This document shows positions 18,659 through 28,061 of a stretch of 53,053 nucleotides of DNA, in pieces; position 1 is the stretch's first letter, and the number at the start of each line of letters is the position of its first letter. A program made the translations under genes and the position numbers. This DNA comes from Hahella ganghwensis DSM 17046 (GTDB taxonomy: Bacteria; Pseudomonadota; Gammaproteobacteria; Pseudomonadales; Oleiphilaceae), in NCBI RefSeq assembly GCF_000376785.1, contig NZ_AQXX01000098.1, positions 1 through 53,053 on the forward strand, in the 5' to 3' direction. The notes under the pieces are model-generated. The model searched no databases, had not been told where the DNA came from, and saw only the letters and a list, made by a program, of their open reading frames with translations.

Positions 18659-18981
18659 AGAGGCGTATGGCTCACAATAGGTTAAATAGAGAGAATTCGA
18701 TAGGGCCTGTTGTTCCGCCCTCTAAAGTTTTAGAGTAGCGTTTTTGTTCTGAGCCACATTCTTGCCGGATCCAACGGGCGAGTGCGTTTGGCAGAATATT
18801 CAGATTCAGGCCTGGATCTGTTGATTCCGTGTACTTCAGATAGCTATGTTTTCCGGTATCTTAGTCTTGCTGATAATTGTGCGACTGTCCACTATTGTTA
18901 AAGTGACTTTTACGTATCAGGATAAGCGACTTTCGTGCCTCTATTTCTTCTCGTTCAGCGTGTTGAATTCAGGACTTCTGT
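18659..18981. other. Divergent intergenic region, RimK-like ligase / GNAT-C39
   Basis: 323 bp that must hold both promoters. A near-palindrome CTCTAAA-GT-TTTAGAG lies at 18720-18735 and could be an operator. I found no strong sigma-70 pair. Confidence 0.35.
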
Positions 18982-20187
18982 ATGTCGAATAACCCAACGC
19001 CTACGGCGTTAAATTCTTCACCCTTGTTCCGCCGTGCAAATATCAACGATCTTGCTGCATTGATTGACCTTGAGAACCGTTGTTTTCAGACGGACCGACT
19101 CAGCCGGCGCAACTTCAAACACATGCTGAAGGCAGAATCAGCCGTTCTGCACATTGCCGAAATCGACAACAAGTTGGCCGCATACATCATTACCCTGTTC
19201 CACCGGGGAACCAGTCTGGCCCGACTCTACAGCATTGCCGTTGACCCGAATTTTCGCGGCTACGGTCTGGCACGCAAACTGATTGAATTGTCAGAACAAA
19301 CCGCCATCGAGCGCCGTTGTATCTTCATGCGCCTGGAAGTCAGAACGGACAATCAGGATGCTATTCGCCTGTATGAAAAGCTGGGGTATCAACAATTCGG
19401 CATCTACCATGACTATTACGAAGACCACCTGGATGCGCTGAGATTCCAGAAACAGATAAAGCGGTTTGCCCCACCTGAGCCCAGTCTCCGAGTAGCGTAT
19501 TTTGAGCAGACGACTGACTTTACCTGCGGGCCCGCCTCATTGATGATGACGATGGCTACCCTAAACTCAGACTTCCTACCGAATGCCACTGAGGAATTAC
19601 AGATTTGGCGTGAAGCGACAACTATCTATATGACGTCCGGCCATGGAGGCTGCGGCCCCCACGGACTCGCTCTCGCAGCTCAAATGAGAGGCTTTAGTGC
19701 CGAAGTATATGTGAGTCAGGCAGGCCCACTATTTACCGAAGGTGTCCGGATACAGGAAAAAAAGAATGTACTGCGACTGGTGCACGAGAGTTTTGTTGAA
19801 AAACTGGAACAGCAGAAGATCCCCATTCATTACACCGCCATCACACAGAATGATATCGAACTTGCTCTCAGCCAACATAAGCTGGCGCTGGTGATGATCA
19901 GCACATATCATTTTGACCGTAAAAAAGCCCCTCACTGGGTGGCCGTTACAGCGATCGATGAGGATTTTGTGTATATTCACGATCCCGATGTAGACAGGGA
20001 TAGTCATCAACGCCCTATCGACAATCAATACATTCCGATTTCCAGAGCACAGTTTGATCGCATGTCACAGTTTGGCCAGAACCGTTTGAGAACCGCAGTC
20101 ATTATTGGTAGAGATTCGCACTGTAAAGAATCCTCAAAACCACAAGACCTTATTGAAGAGACACACCAGCAGGACACCCATCAGTGA
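18982..20187 (+). CDS. GNAT acetyltransferase fused to a C39-like cysteine peptidase
   Basis: 401 residues with two domains. Residues 15-155 are a GNAT domain with the acetyl-CoA loop V-D-P-N-F-R-G-Y-G-L-A and Y-E-K-L-G-Y-Q. Residues 170-375 are a papain-like peptidase of the C39/DUF3335 group. Its expected triad is Cys182 (D-F-T-C-G-P-A-S), His318 (A-P-H-W-V-A-V) and Asp334 (I-H-D-P-D). There is no signal peptide. The ATG has AGGA 8 bases upstream. It is divergent from a RimK-like ligase and overlaps tlyA by 4 bases. Ligase, acetyltransferase and peptidase together suggest building and trimming of a peptide-like product or protein tag; this is inference. Confidence 0.9.
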   Translation: MSNNPTPTALNSSPLFRRANINDLAALIDLENRCFQTDRLSRRNFKHMLKAESAVLHIAEIDNKLAAYIITLFHRGTSLARLYSIAVDPNFRGYGLARKLIELSEQTAIERRCIFMRLEVRTDNQDAIRLYEKLGYQQFGIYHDYYEDHLDALRFQKQIKRFAPPEPSLRVAYFEQTTDFTCGPASLMMTMATLNSDFLPNATEELQIWREATTIYMTSGHGGCGPHGLALAAQMRGFSAEVYVSQAGPLFTEGVRIQEKKNVLRLVHESFVEKLEQQKIPIHYTAITQNDIELALSQHKLALVMISTYHFDRKKAPHWVAVTAIDEDFVYIHDPDVDRDSHQRPIDNQYIPISRAQFDRMSQFGQNRLRTAVIIGRDSHCKESSKPQDLIEETHQQDTHQ

Positions 20188-20978
20188 AAACCCGGCTAGA
20201 TAAGCACCTGGTGGATCAGAATCTGTGTCGCTCCAGAAGCCAGGCCCAGGAACTGATTTCCAGGGGAGACGTTGAAATCCGGATTGGCAGTCACTGGCAA
20301 CAGGCAGCCAAGGCCAGCCAAACCATACCGGAAGGCACCCCGGTCAGAATTAATGACAATGAACTTCAGCGCTATGTATCCCGTGGCGCACTTAAACTGG
20401 CCGGCGCTCTGGACCATATACAGAAAACTCTGAGCAGCTCTGGGCAATTAGAGTGGGACTACGGAAGAATGGCTGCCATTGATGTTGGTCAGTCCACCGG
20501 GGGCTTTACCCATGTCCTTCTGGAACGAGGTATTGCAGAAGTTACAGGAGTGGAGGTAGGCCATGACCAATTGGCATCAGAAATCCGAAGTCATTCAAAG
20601 GTGTCGGTATTCGAAGGGGTGAATGCAAAGCAATTACGTCAATGGTTTGCTGAGCAACTCCCAGGACATCCCGGTTTCGATCTGGCAGTTATGGACGTCA
20701 GCTTTATTTCTCAGACATTGATACTGCCTGAACTCGCCGGCGTGCTTAAACCCGGCGGAAAGCTCGTCAGCCTCGTTAAGCCTCAGTTTGAAGTGGGACC
20801 ACAAGGTCTCGGGAAAGGCGGACTGGTCAACAACCCAAACCTGTATCCCGAAGTGGAAAAGACTATTCGCACCTCCTGTGCAGAAGTTGGCCTGGAGGTA
20901 CTAGAGTACTTCAACAGCCCCATCACAGGAGGCGATGGTAACCACGAGTTTTTTATCTACGCGGTGCGTCAGCATTAA
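20184..20978 (+). CDS. tlyA: TlyA-family rRNA 2'-O-methyltransferase (hemolysin A family)
   Basis: 264 residues: an S4 RNA-binding domain (R-L-D-K-H-L-V-D, S-R-S-Q-A-Q-E-L-I-S-R-G-D-V), then an FtsJ/RrmJ-like methyltransferase with A-I-D-V-G-Q-S-T-G-G-F-T-H. Family members methylate rRNA. The S-adenosylmethionine loop usually reads D-V-G-A-S-T-G-G-F-T-D; here Q replaces A and H replaces the last D. The start is GTG at 20184, sharing bases with the stop of the GNAT-C39 gene (GTGA), so translation is coupled. Confidence 0.9.
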   Translation: MKTRLDKHLVDQNLCRSRSQAQELISRGDVEIRIGSHWQQAAKASQTIPEGTPVRINDNELQRYVSRGALKLAGALDHIQKTLSSSGQLEWDYGRMAAIDVGQSTGGFTHVLLERGIAEVTGVEVGHDQLASEIRSHSKVSVFEGVNAKQLRQWFAEQLPGHPGFDLAVMDVSFISQTLILPELAGVLKPGGKLVSLVKPQFEVGPQGLGKGGLVNNPNLYPEVEKTIRTSCAEVGLEVLEYFNSPITGGDGNHEFFIYAVRQH

Positions 20979-21040
20979 CTCTGCGGAAACCATCTATCCA
21001 ACCTGATAGGCCGCCCGAGACTTCTATAGCCAGATGAACT

Positions 21041-21511
21041 TTAATGAAGGGAAGGCTCGGAAGGCCCCTCGGGGCGCGCATCGGTTGATTCAATAAAGCG
21101 GCAATCCACTAGATCTCTGAGTACATCAGTTTTGGCATCTATGGCCGCTCGCAGGAATACGCCAAACTGGTCGCGGGTGATACCAGCAGACACCCACTGG
21201 GTATCACAGATAATCAGACGGGCTGGACCATCATCGCTGACATCCAGAAAGAACTTCAGATTGGCATAGGTACCATTAAATCTGGTGAGTTCCGCGCTCA
21301 CGGCCAGCACAGTAGAGTTTCGGATGTCCACTTCCGTCGTAAAAATCAGGCAGTCCTGCTCCAGAAATACCCTGCTCTCCAGAACCCCCAACTGACTTTG
21401 AACCTCAGTAATATGCACACCCTGACACTGTCCGCATAAATAGTGCTGAAGCCCCAGATCCTCCAACCAGTTAAGAAGGCTGTCCTGATCAATAAACTTA
21501 AGTGTCGGCAT
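21041..21511 (-). CDS. ybjN: YbjN-domain protein
   Basis: A 156-residue cytoplasmic protein similar to E. coli YbjN through its length: L-L-N-W-L-E-D-L-G, C-x-Q-C-Q-G-V-H, L-E-S-R-V-F-L, L-A-V-S-A-E-L-T-R-F-N, K-F-F-L-D-V-S-D-D and G-I-T-R-D-Q-F-G-V-F-L-R. YbjN-family proteins affect motility, stress response and protein stability in enterobacteria through an unknown mechanism. It is convergent with tlyA, and the ATG has AGAGA upstream. Confidence 0.9.
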   Translation of the reverse strand: MPTLKFIDQDSLLNWLEDLGLQHYLCGQCQGVHITEVQSQLGVLESRVFLEQDCLIFTTEVDIRNSTVLAVSAELTRFNGTYANLKFFLDVSDDGPARLIICDTQWVSAGITRDQFGVFLRAAIDAKTDVLRDLVDCRFIESTDARPEGPSEPSLH

Positions 21512-21731
21512 GAAAATCTCTTGGGTAGTGCAATTGAAATGAGGCGCGGATTATAAATTAACCAAGCCTTTAACGATAGGGGTTGACAGGATATCGGCAG
21601 GTTTAAATTTTTATAGAAAGCGATGAAAAAACTTAGGTGGGAACCCAAAACTCAAAATTGAATGAGGGTATTTTTTTACCAATAGCGCTTCAAAAATTAG
21701 CAACCTTTCACACCACCACGGGATCAGCATC

Positions 21732-21911
21732 ATGCAATGGCTTAAATATGTGGAACGCCTCTATCAGCGCCAGGATCACAGGGAGTCAGAAAACACACAA
21801 GCGAAGGAGTTGCCGCCATCAAAAGAACAAGAGGGAACATTTTGGGGTATGAGTGCCCATGACGCTCTGGCCGTAGACATCGTCACCCGCGAGTGCGGAC
21901 GCAAATCCTGA
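21732..21911 (+). CDS. Possible small protein, 59 residues
   Basis: An ATG-to-TGA frame encoding a hydrophilic, charged peptide (starts M-Q-W-L-K-Y-V-E-R-L-Y-Q-R, ends E-C-G-R-K-S). The codon use looks like coding sequence and there is no competing gene here, but no good ribosome site precedes the ATG and I know no homologue. It lies between ybjN (divergent) and the end of the TPR operon. Confidence 0.35.
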   Translation: MQWLKYVERLYQRQDHRESENTQAKELPPSKEQEGTFWGMSAHDALAVDIVTRECGRKS

Positions 21912-21977
21912 GATTGGAAAGCGTTGATTTATCGGCCGCTGTTTTGGCCTTTCACTTTCAGCTTTGACCTCCAGCAG

Positions 21978-22337
21978 TTACTCGCCACCAGCTATATCAG
22001 CCTCAGTAGAGACATCTTCAGGGGATTCCTGATGAAACAAATCAAAATAGGCCACTTCTCTGAGAAATTCTTCTCTATAAATGGGCTTTAACAGTCCGGC
22101 TCCTACGATATCAACGGAACTGGGTTCCAATCCTCCCCGACTGCCTGGCCGTTGCCAGGGAACGATATAAAGAATCTTTGGCTGTTCCTGGTCACCGCGG
22201 ATTTCAGCCCCATCAATAACAAGAACCTCATCAGCTGCCTGTACATTGATAGCCATTCCAAACCAGCACACGCCACAGACCAAAGCTGACTTCTTTGCTT
22301 TCGGAACCAGGTAATTCAGAACCATTTTCAAATACAT
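21978..22337 (-). CDS. Small exported protein of the envelope operon
   Basis: 119 residues of unknown function. The N-terminal hydrophobic stretch ending V-Q-A-A looks like a signal peptide. The mature part has V-L-V-I-D-G-A-E-I-R-G and I-L-Y-I-V-P-W-Q, then an acidic end. The ATG overlaps the TGA of the upstream TPR gene (TGATG), so the two are probably co-translated; an in-frame ATG at 22326 is an alternative start. It is the last gene of the leftward envelope operon and no clear terminator follows. Confidence 0.75.
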   Translation of the reverse strand: MYLKMVLNYLVPKAKKSALVCGVCWFGMAINVQAADEVLVIDGAEIRGDQEQPKILYIVPWQRPGSRGGLEPSSVDIVGAGLLKPIYREEFLREVAYFDLFHQESPEDVSTEADIAGGE

Positions 22338-22963
22338 CAGTTCAGCCTCGCTTCAATATCCACTATCCAGAACTTGACTTGCTCTACCGGCTCCGGCTGC
22401 AGTAACTGGAAAGTTTTGTAATGCCCAACAGCTTCAGACAGCTTACCCATGTATAAATCATAAACAATCCCCAGATTCAAATGGGCGCTCGCATGATTCG
22501 GATTCAATGCGATGGCTTTGAGGTATTTCTGTTCCGCCTCGACAAAATTCCCCTCTCTTCTGTCGAGAAGTCCTAAAGCCACATAGGCATCGGCATTATC
22601 AGGATTTACTTCCAAAGCCCGCAGAAACAGCTTCCTGGCCTCGTCAAGATCATCTTCCTGTAATTCAAGCAGTCCAAGGTTCACATATGGACCGGAAAAA
22701 GAAGGATAATGACTGATCAATGCCTTGAAATTTTCACGAGCTTCCTCAGGACGACCGCTCTTCGCAGCATCCAGCGCCTGTCCAAACAACGCTGACGCCT
22801 CTTCAGGCACAACCGTTTCCGGCGCTACGGACTCTCTGGATGCATCCTGCGAACCGGATATTGTCGCTGCATCCTGTGTCGCAGAGGGCTGCATCGTACC
22901 GCATCCGGCTAAAGTAGCCAGCATGCAGATAACGGCTGATTTATAGAATGCTTTCACTGACAA
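22337..22963 (-). CDS. TPR-repeat lipoprotein (small)
   Basis: 208 residues as drawn. A lipoprotein signal peptide ends L-A-G-C-G. Four to five TPR motifs fill residues 60-185, with the pattern A-x-x-x-L-G-L-L-x-x-x-x-x-x-x-x-E-A-x-x. It is probably held at the outer membrane. The start is uncertain: TTG 22963 has GGAAGAG 7 bases upstream, and GTG 22957 is alternative. It overlaps the upstream TPR gene by 23 bp. TPRs bind other proteins, so a scaffold role in the complex built by this operon is likely. Confidence 0.88.
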   Translation of the reverse strand: MSVKAFYKSAVICMLATLAGCGTMQPSATQDAATISGSQDASRESVAPETVVPEEASALFGQALDAAKSGRPEEARENFKALISHYPSFSGPYVNLGLLELQEDDLDEARKLFLRALEVNPDNADAYVALGLLDRREGNFVEAEQKYLKAIALNPNHASAHLNLGIVYDLYMGKLSEAVGHYKTFQLLQPEPVEQVKFWIVDIEARLN

Positions 22964-25784
22964 CAGGGATCTCTTCCGTTCGTTGATATCTTACAGGGAA
23001 CAACTTCTCCAAGGCCTTAAAGCTGTTCTTAACCCAGGTGTCATACACACCATCCCAGCTTCTTTGCGCATTTGATTCATGAATACTGATCGCATCTTCC
23101 TCAAATGGATAGGCCTGATCTTCCAGCAGCAGTTCATATTGCTCCAATTCCAGGTCGGACAGGTTTGCCGGTCTTTCAGAATCCAGCAAATCACGACTGA
23201 ATTGGGCATATATCTCCCCCATCTGGAAGGTCGAGCGTGTTGTATATTCCGCAATTCTGTAGTTGGCAGCTTTCTTGTAGGCATTCATTGCCGCTGCCAT
23301 GGTTTTCTTCTTTCGGGCCAGATTCTGACTCAGTGGTGCTCTTAACTTGATCTGTTGAAACTCGGCGTAGGCATCATCCGCCAGCTCGATTGTCGCTCCT
23401 GCTGCCAGGAACCGCATACGATCAGATGCTTCATCTGAGTGACTGGCGTAACTCTCTTCCAGCTTCCGTAGCCAGAAATTGCGCTTTTCTGGCTCATTCG
23501 TGGTCTTATAAAGCCCAGCCAACACAAACTGCGCCTCCATTGCCAGGTCTGCTGGCTCAGGATAAGTGTGCGCATAATTGCGGTAGGTCTCAATTGCCTC
23601 CGCAACATAACCATTGGCTTCATAGATCTCTGCAGCCATCAGAAGTGACTCTCTTCGCACTTCCGGATCCTCATGGGAGCCCGCAATTGCCTTCAATTCT
23701 CTGGCCGCGTAATCCCACTGCTTGGTCTCGCGATATGCCACCGCCAGCTTCGCAGGAATATCCTGGCTAAGCTCATGTGCCGGATAACGAGCCCGAAAAT
23801 CTTCCAATACAGGAATCGCTCGATCATATTGTGACAGCTTCAGCATGTAAGTCGCGGCATCATACTGCGCATTCACCCGTATTTTCGCGTCCGGCGTCAC
23901 CAAACCGACACGAAGAAATTCATCAATCGCAGCCTCAGTCTCTCCCTGGGTCAGGAGCATTTCCCCCTGTCGATAAATACTGGCAGCCAAAAGCTCCACC
24001 GTGTCCACACGGCGTTGATCACCTGGCACCATCAGCGCGATGGATTGTGCGTAGGCCCGCTCAGCCAGCGCGTAATGATTCAATGCATACTCACTGTGGC
24101 TGATAATCAGCCACGCATTTAATTGAACTTCCTGTGATGGGAGCGGTTGCCACTCCGTCACTTTGGTTGCCGCCGGAATTGCCGCCAGATAGTCTTTCGA
24201 TTCAAACAGCGTTGCCGCAGCATTGGCCTGAACATCAAGCGCTCTGGGATCCTGTGGATAGTGGTCCACAAATCTTAGCTGGCTGGCAACTTTCTGTGAC
24301 GTCAGAATGTCCCGGGAGGCTTCCGGAGACTGACTGATCAACTCAGAATGGGTCGTAATGGCGGCATAACCCGCTTCCGCCCCCTCAGCAAAAGCCGGAT
24401 ATTCATAGGCTGCCCTTTCGTAAGCAACAATAGCTTGGTCATAGTCTCCAACCTCATATAACGTCTCTCCTAACAGGTATACCATCTGGGGAGTATTTGG
24501 AGAGTTTGGAAAGGTCTCCGCAAATTCACCGTAATAACGAGACGCCAAGCGGTATTCAGGCTTTGCATTGCCACCGGACTTACGTTGCTGCTGCGCACGG
24601 GCGTGATGATATTTGGCCAGCTCATCAATAAAGAGCGATAACTTCTCGTCAACAACCGCGGGGATTGGCTTCCCTCTACGTTCCGCCACTCTTCTTCTGA
24701 AGTCACTCCGAATACCATAGTTATCGACAAAACGGGCTTTTTCTTCCCTGGCCTCAGATACCAGCCCTTCCTTCATCTGTATATCGATGACTTTCGCCTG
24801 GTATTGCGGAGACCACAAACTATAGGGATGCAGACTGATATATTGCTGATAAAGTTTGATGGCATCGATTTCCTGCTCTCTGCTGATCAGCAGATTGGCA
24901 TAATTGTCATATACCAGATGCTCATAATGACGCTCACCAACTTCCTGGAACAGTTGTTGGACGGACTCAGCACCATCCATATAGGAAAAGGCAAACCCCA
25001 TTACCCGGAACTGGTCATTCAACAGTTTGGTGCGATCCTCATCAAGCGGTTCGTAGCTTGCCCGCTCCGGCAGCATCTGATCAAGCAGCGCCACAAACGT
25101 CTTCAACGCCTCATTAAAACTCCCCTGCTTGAACTGGCTCCAGCCTTTCATATAGAGCGCTTTTTCGAAAAACGTATTATTCGACCGCGCCCTGGAGACA
25201 ACCAGGTCAAAAGCCTTACCGGCTTCAGGGTAATCCCCCTGTGAGTACAAGATTTCACCCCGACGGAAGTTGGCCTCAATGGCATGATCAGATTCCGGAT
25301 ACTGGCCGACCAACTGGTCCAGGCGATCAAGTGTAGCATCCTGCTTGCCCTGAAGATCGTAGGCCTTGGATAACTGGTACAGAACCTGATCATTGTCAGC
25401 CCTGTCAGGGTAGGTTTCGAGAAGTGATTCGTATGTTTGAACTGTCAGCTCATATTCATCATATCCAGGCACAACTTCAGCGACTTCAGTGTCCTGGACC
25501 TCATCAGTCTGGAGCATTTTGAGATCAGCCAGTCGATACAGTATTCTGGCCCGGACCTCAGGATCGGCCACCGAGGGCAAAAGGTCCTGGTAATGACTGA
25601 TCACCTCGCTTATATCAACCTTGACCTCTTCTTCCTGTACCTCTTCCAAAGTAACAGGCTGAAGTTCGGCAAGTGTCGGCATGTTTCTGGCGTGATCTTC
25701 ATCATCTTTAGAGCCTATCATTGAGCAGCCTGCAAGGCTCCCCATCAGGATAGTGTGAATCATCAGGCGCTTCAGACTACTCAT
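22941..25784 (-). CDS. Large TPR-repeat lipoprotein
   Basis: 947 residues with a lipoprotein signal (residues 1-19, lipobox S-L-A-G-C). Many TPR and Sel1/YbgF-like helical repeats run through the protein, for example V-L-Y-Q-L-S-K-A-Y-D-L-Q-G-K and E-A-N-F-R-R-G-E-I-L-Y-S-Q-G-D-Y. It should sit on the inner face of the outer membrane. Long TPR lipoproteins of this kind occur in envelope machines such as the gliding-related complexes of myxobacteria (AglT type). The resemblance is general, not a proven orthology. The ATG overlaps the stop of the preceding TPR gene (ATGA) and has GGAGGG upstream. Confidence 0.9.
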   Translation of the reverse strand: MSSLKRLMIHTILMGSLAGCSMIGSKDDEDHARNMPTLAELQPVTLEEVQEEEVKVDISEVISHYQDLLPSVADPEVRARILYRLADLKMLQTDEVQDTEVAEVVPGYDEYELTVQTYESLLETYPDRADNDQVLYQLSKAYDLQGKQDATLDRLDQLVGQYPESDHAIEANFRRGEILYSQGDYPEAGKAFDLVVSRARSNNTFFEKALYMKGWSQFKQGSFNEALKTFVALLDQMLPERASYEPLDEDRTKLLNDQFRVMGFAFSYMDGAESVQQLFQEVGERHYEHLVYDNYANLLISREQEIDAIKLYQQYISLHPYSLWSPQYQAKVIDIQMKEGLVSEAREEKARFVDNYGIRSDFRRRVAERRGKPIPAVVDEKLSLFIDELAKYHHARAQQQRKSGGNAKPEYRLASRYYGEFAETFPNSPNTPQMVYLLGETLYEVGDYDQAIVAYERAAYEYPAFAEGAEAGYAAITTHSELISQSPEASRDILTSQKVASQLRFVDHYPQDPRALDVQANAAATLFESKDYLAAIPAATKVTEWQPLPSQEVQLNAWLIISHSEYALNHYALAERAYAQSIALMVPGDQRRVDTVELLAASIYRQGEMLLTQGETEAAIDEFLRVGLVTPDAKIRVNAQYDAATYMLKLSQYDRAIPVLEDFRARYPAHELSQDIPAKLAVAYRETKQWDYAARELKAIAGSHEDPEVRRESLLMAAEIYEANGYVAEAIETYRNYAHTYPEPADLAMEAQFVLAGLYKTTNEPEKRNFWLRKLEESYASHSDEASDRMRFLAAGATIELADDAYAEFQQIKLRAPLSQNLARKKKTMAAAMNAYKKAANYRIAEYTTRSTFQMGEIYAQFSRDLLDSERPANLSDLELEQYELLLEDQAYPFEEDAISIHESNAQRSWDGVYDTWVKNSFKALEKLFPVRYQRTEEIPVVSESIL

Positions 25785-28051
25785 GTGCTCACGCCCTCCT
25801 CTTCACTGGCAGTGGAAGGTGCTTGCTGGCTTTCATCATCAACACCTACTTCACCACTCTGGGTATCCACTTCCGGCTCTTTATCATCAGGGGAGGAAAC
25901 TTGTCCCGCAGGCGCGCCACTTCCACTGATTGGGCCGAGACTTTCTTCCAGGAGTTTGTCCGCTATACGCGCACGGGCAAGCTTGGAGGCATTCAAATAG
26001 GTCAGAATTCGCTCCTGCTGACCACGTAGCTCCTTGCGGGCCATTTCTGCAGCTTCTTCCTTACGGGTCTTCAGAGCTCGACTTACTCGCTGAGACAGCT
26101 GCTCAATACGCGGCTTGGCAGCGTCAACACGTTGCTCCAGCGTCGCAATCACTGTCTGGTCCGACATTAGCTGCGAGAGGCGCGATCTCCGCTCATTATA
26201 TTCACCAAGCGTTTCGTCCAGCTCTTTCAATGCTTTCCGGGCATCCCATGACTGGGCTGAAGAAGTCTCGCTGACCTGCCAGATAAAATGGCCCTCGATA
26301 CGACGTAGCTTCTCCCTGTACTCTTCAATATCGGGATCATTTTCCAGCTTTTTCAAACGGTCCTTAATCTCTTCTATGAGCCCCTTGAACTCCAGTTGCT
26401 CTTCATTAAGAAATGCCTGTCCGGATTCATCCTGAAGCCCTTGTTCCAAAATACCCGCCAATCGATCCCTTCTTTCCTGAATTTCCTGGGATTGCTTTTC
26501 CGCCAGACTTTCGGCTGTCTCTTTCACCCGTTGCTCTCGGGCTTGCTTGCGGGTTTCCACCATGACCTCAAAACTTCCGACACTGGATTTCCAGGTTTCC
26601 AGATCATTTTTCAGGAAAGTAAGCTCTCTGATATCTTTCAAAATGGTCAAAAACGCTTCAGAGGCAAACAAGGTTGCAAGATTTGCCGCAGCCGGCTGAA
26701 CCTTTAAACGCCCATAACTGTCTGTCGACAACTCTGGATCATCTATTGCCACTTTCCGGCCGGTTCCGGGTAGCGCCATTTTTCCAGCAAAATAATTTTC
26801 ATCCAGAGACCGGATCTCATCCAGCAGACTGGCACTGCTCTGATTATAGGCGTCGACAGCATTTCGATAAGCCTTGAGCGCGCGACCTTCCTGCTCCAAC
26901 TGCTCATATATGTAGGCAATGGCGTAGTGTGATTCCCGCACCCAGGGACTATCGGACTGCATGGAGTTCAATTGCTCCAACGCTCCCAGAGCCAACCCAA
27001 ATCTTTTATTGTTGGCTGCCGCGAGTGCGAAACCAAAAAGCGCTCTTTCTGACCAGGGACCGTTCAGCCGGATCTGGCGATAGGCCTTCATGGCTTGATC
27101 AGCCTCCCCCTTTTCCAGGTAGAGTGTTGCCTTGGTCAAGGCGACTCTATCCTGGAGTGCCAGGATCTCGCTTCTGAGAGACTCCTCGTCTTCATCCACG
27201 CTATCTTCCAGCAGCTCTTCATAGTCCTCGAATGAAATTTCCTGTAAGACCAGCAACGCTTCGTCAATCTCAGCGCGATCCAGCAAAGCCAGGGATTTAT
27301 TGAACGTCAGGTAAGACAACGAGAGTGACGATTCATCTACTTCGTCCCGCATTTCAGCCAGCAAATCATCCAAGGCATCCAGTTGCTTCAGGCCGATCAT
27401 GGTTTGGGCTTTAAGGTAGTAATACTCTTCAAGTCGCTCAGGCCATTCATCTTCAAGAAGCTCAAAGTCAACCTGCGCCAGAGAGGATTGGGCTTTTTCC
27501 CAATTCCGTCGCAGATAGTGAACTTTGGACAGATAGAACCATGCCTGCATCCGCACAACCGGGCTGACATATACCTCATCCGGCGCAGATTCAGATGACT
27601 CCTTTTTACTTTCCTGATCTAAGCCACTTTCCTGGGCCAAGACATTATCCAGTGCCAAGCCATTCTCTACATCCAGACCTTCTTCATCAGCTGAATGATC
27701 TTTATCAACCAAACCAACCGACTCCTGGTCTTCAGGTTGGCCTTCAGCGGGAATTGCCAGTAATTGATTAAATATTCTCTCTGCGGGCCCAATCATGCCA
27801 TAGGACAGCATCATGCCACCCTTCAGTACTTCCGGATGTGCACCATGACCACGAATCCCACCCCGAACCTCTGCAATGGCCAGATCAGTCAGGGATTTGA
27901 AATAGTCTTGCTGGTAGAAGGAAAACAACACTTCCCCATAGGCCAGATCATTTGCCCGGGTCGGAGGGGGGGCTTCCGCTTTAACGCCAAGACTGACTAG
28001 CGCAGCCAATAAGCCGATACAACTTGCTTTGGAGATCATTTCTGGGAACAT
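25781..28051 (-). CDS. Large periplasmic TPR/coiled-coil protein
   Basis: 756 residues: a signal peptide (cleavage near V-K-A), TPR-like repeats in residues 30-420 broken by an acidic insert near 110-155, then coiled coil in about 500-700 rich in E, R, K, Q and L. The tail has P, D and E. I chose ATG 28051 (GGGA upstream); TTG 28078 and ATG 28039 are also in frame. It follows its beta-domain partner by 10 bp. A second copy of this pair at 0.3-2 kb is truncated by an IS. It is probably a scaffold of the envelope system. Confidence 0.88.
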   Translation of the reverse strand: MFPEMISKASCIGLLAALVSLGVKAEAPPPTRANDLAYGEVLFSFYQQDYFKSLTDLAIAEVRGGIRGHGAHPEVLKGGMMLSYGMIGPAERIFNQLLAIPAEGQPEDQESVGLVDKDHSADEEGLDVENGLALDNVLAQESGLDQESKKESSESAPDEVYVSPVVRMQAWFYLSKVHYLRRNWEKAQSSLAQVDFELLEDEWPERLEEYYYLKAQTMIGLKQLDALDDLLAEMRDEVDESSLSLSYLTFNKSLALLDRAEIDEALLVLQEISFEDYEELLEDSVDEDEESLRSEILALQDRVALTKATLYLEKGEADQAMKAYRQIRLNGPWSERALFGFALAAANNKRFGLALGALEQLNSMQSDSPWVRESHYAIAYIYEQLEQEGRALKAYRNAVDAYNQSSASLLDEIRSLDENYFAGKMALPGTGRKVAIDDPELSTDSYGRLKVQPAAANLATLFASEAFLTILKDIRELTFLKNDLETWKSSVGSFEVMVETRKQAREQRVKETAESLAEKQSQEIQERRDRLAGILEQGLQDESGQAFLNEEQLEFKGLIEEIKDRLKKLENDPDIEEYREKLRRIEGHFIWQVSETSSAQSWDARKALKELDETLGEYNERRSRLSQLMSDQTVIATLEQRVDAAKPRIEQLSQRVSRALKTRKEEAAEMARKELRGQQERILTYLNASKLARARIADKLLEESLGPISGSGAPAGQVSSPDDKEPEVDTQSGEVGVDDESQQAPSTASEEEGVST

Positions 28052-28061
28052 TCCGGAGTCC

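Noticed and set aside
21637-21852. A 71-codon frame overlapping the small protein candidate
   Set aside because: Basic, cysteine- and serine-rich composition typical of out-of-frame translation, and no ribosome site.
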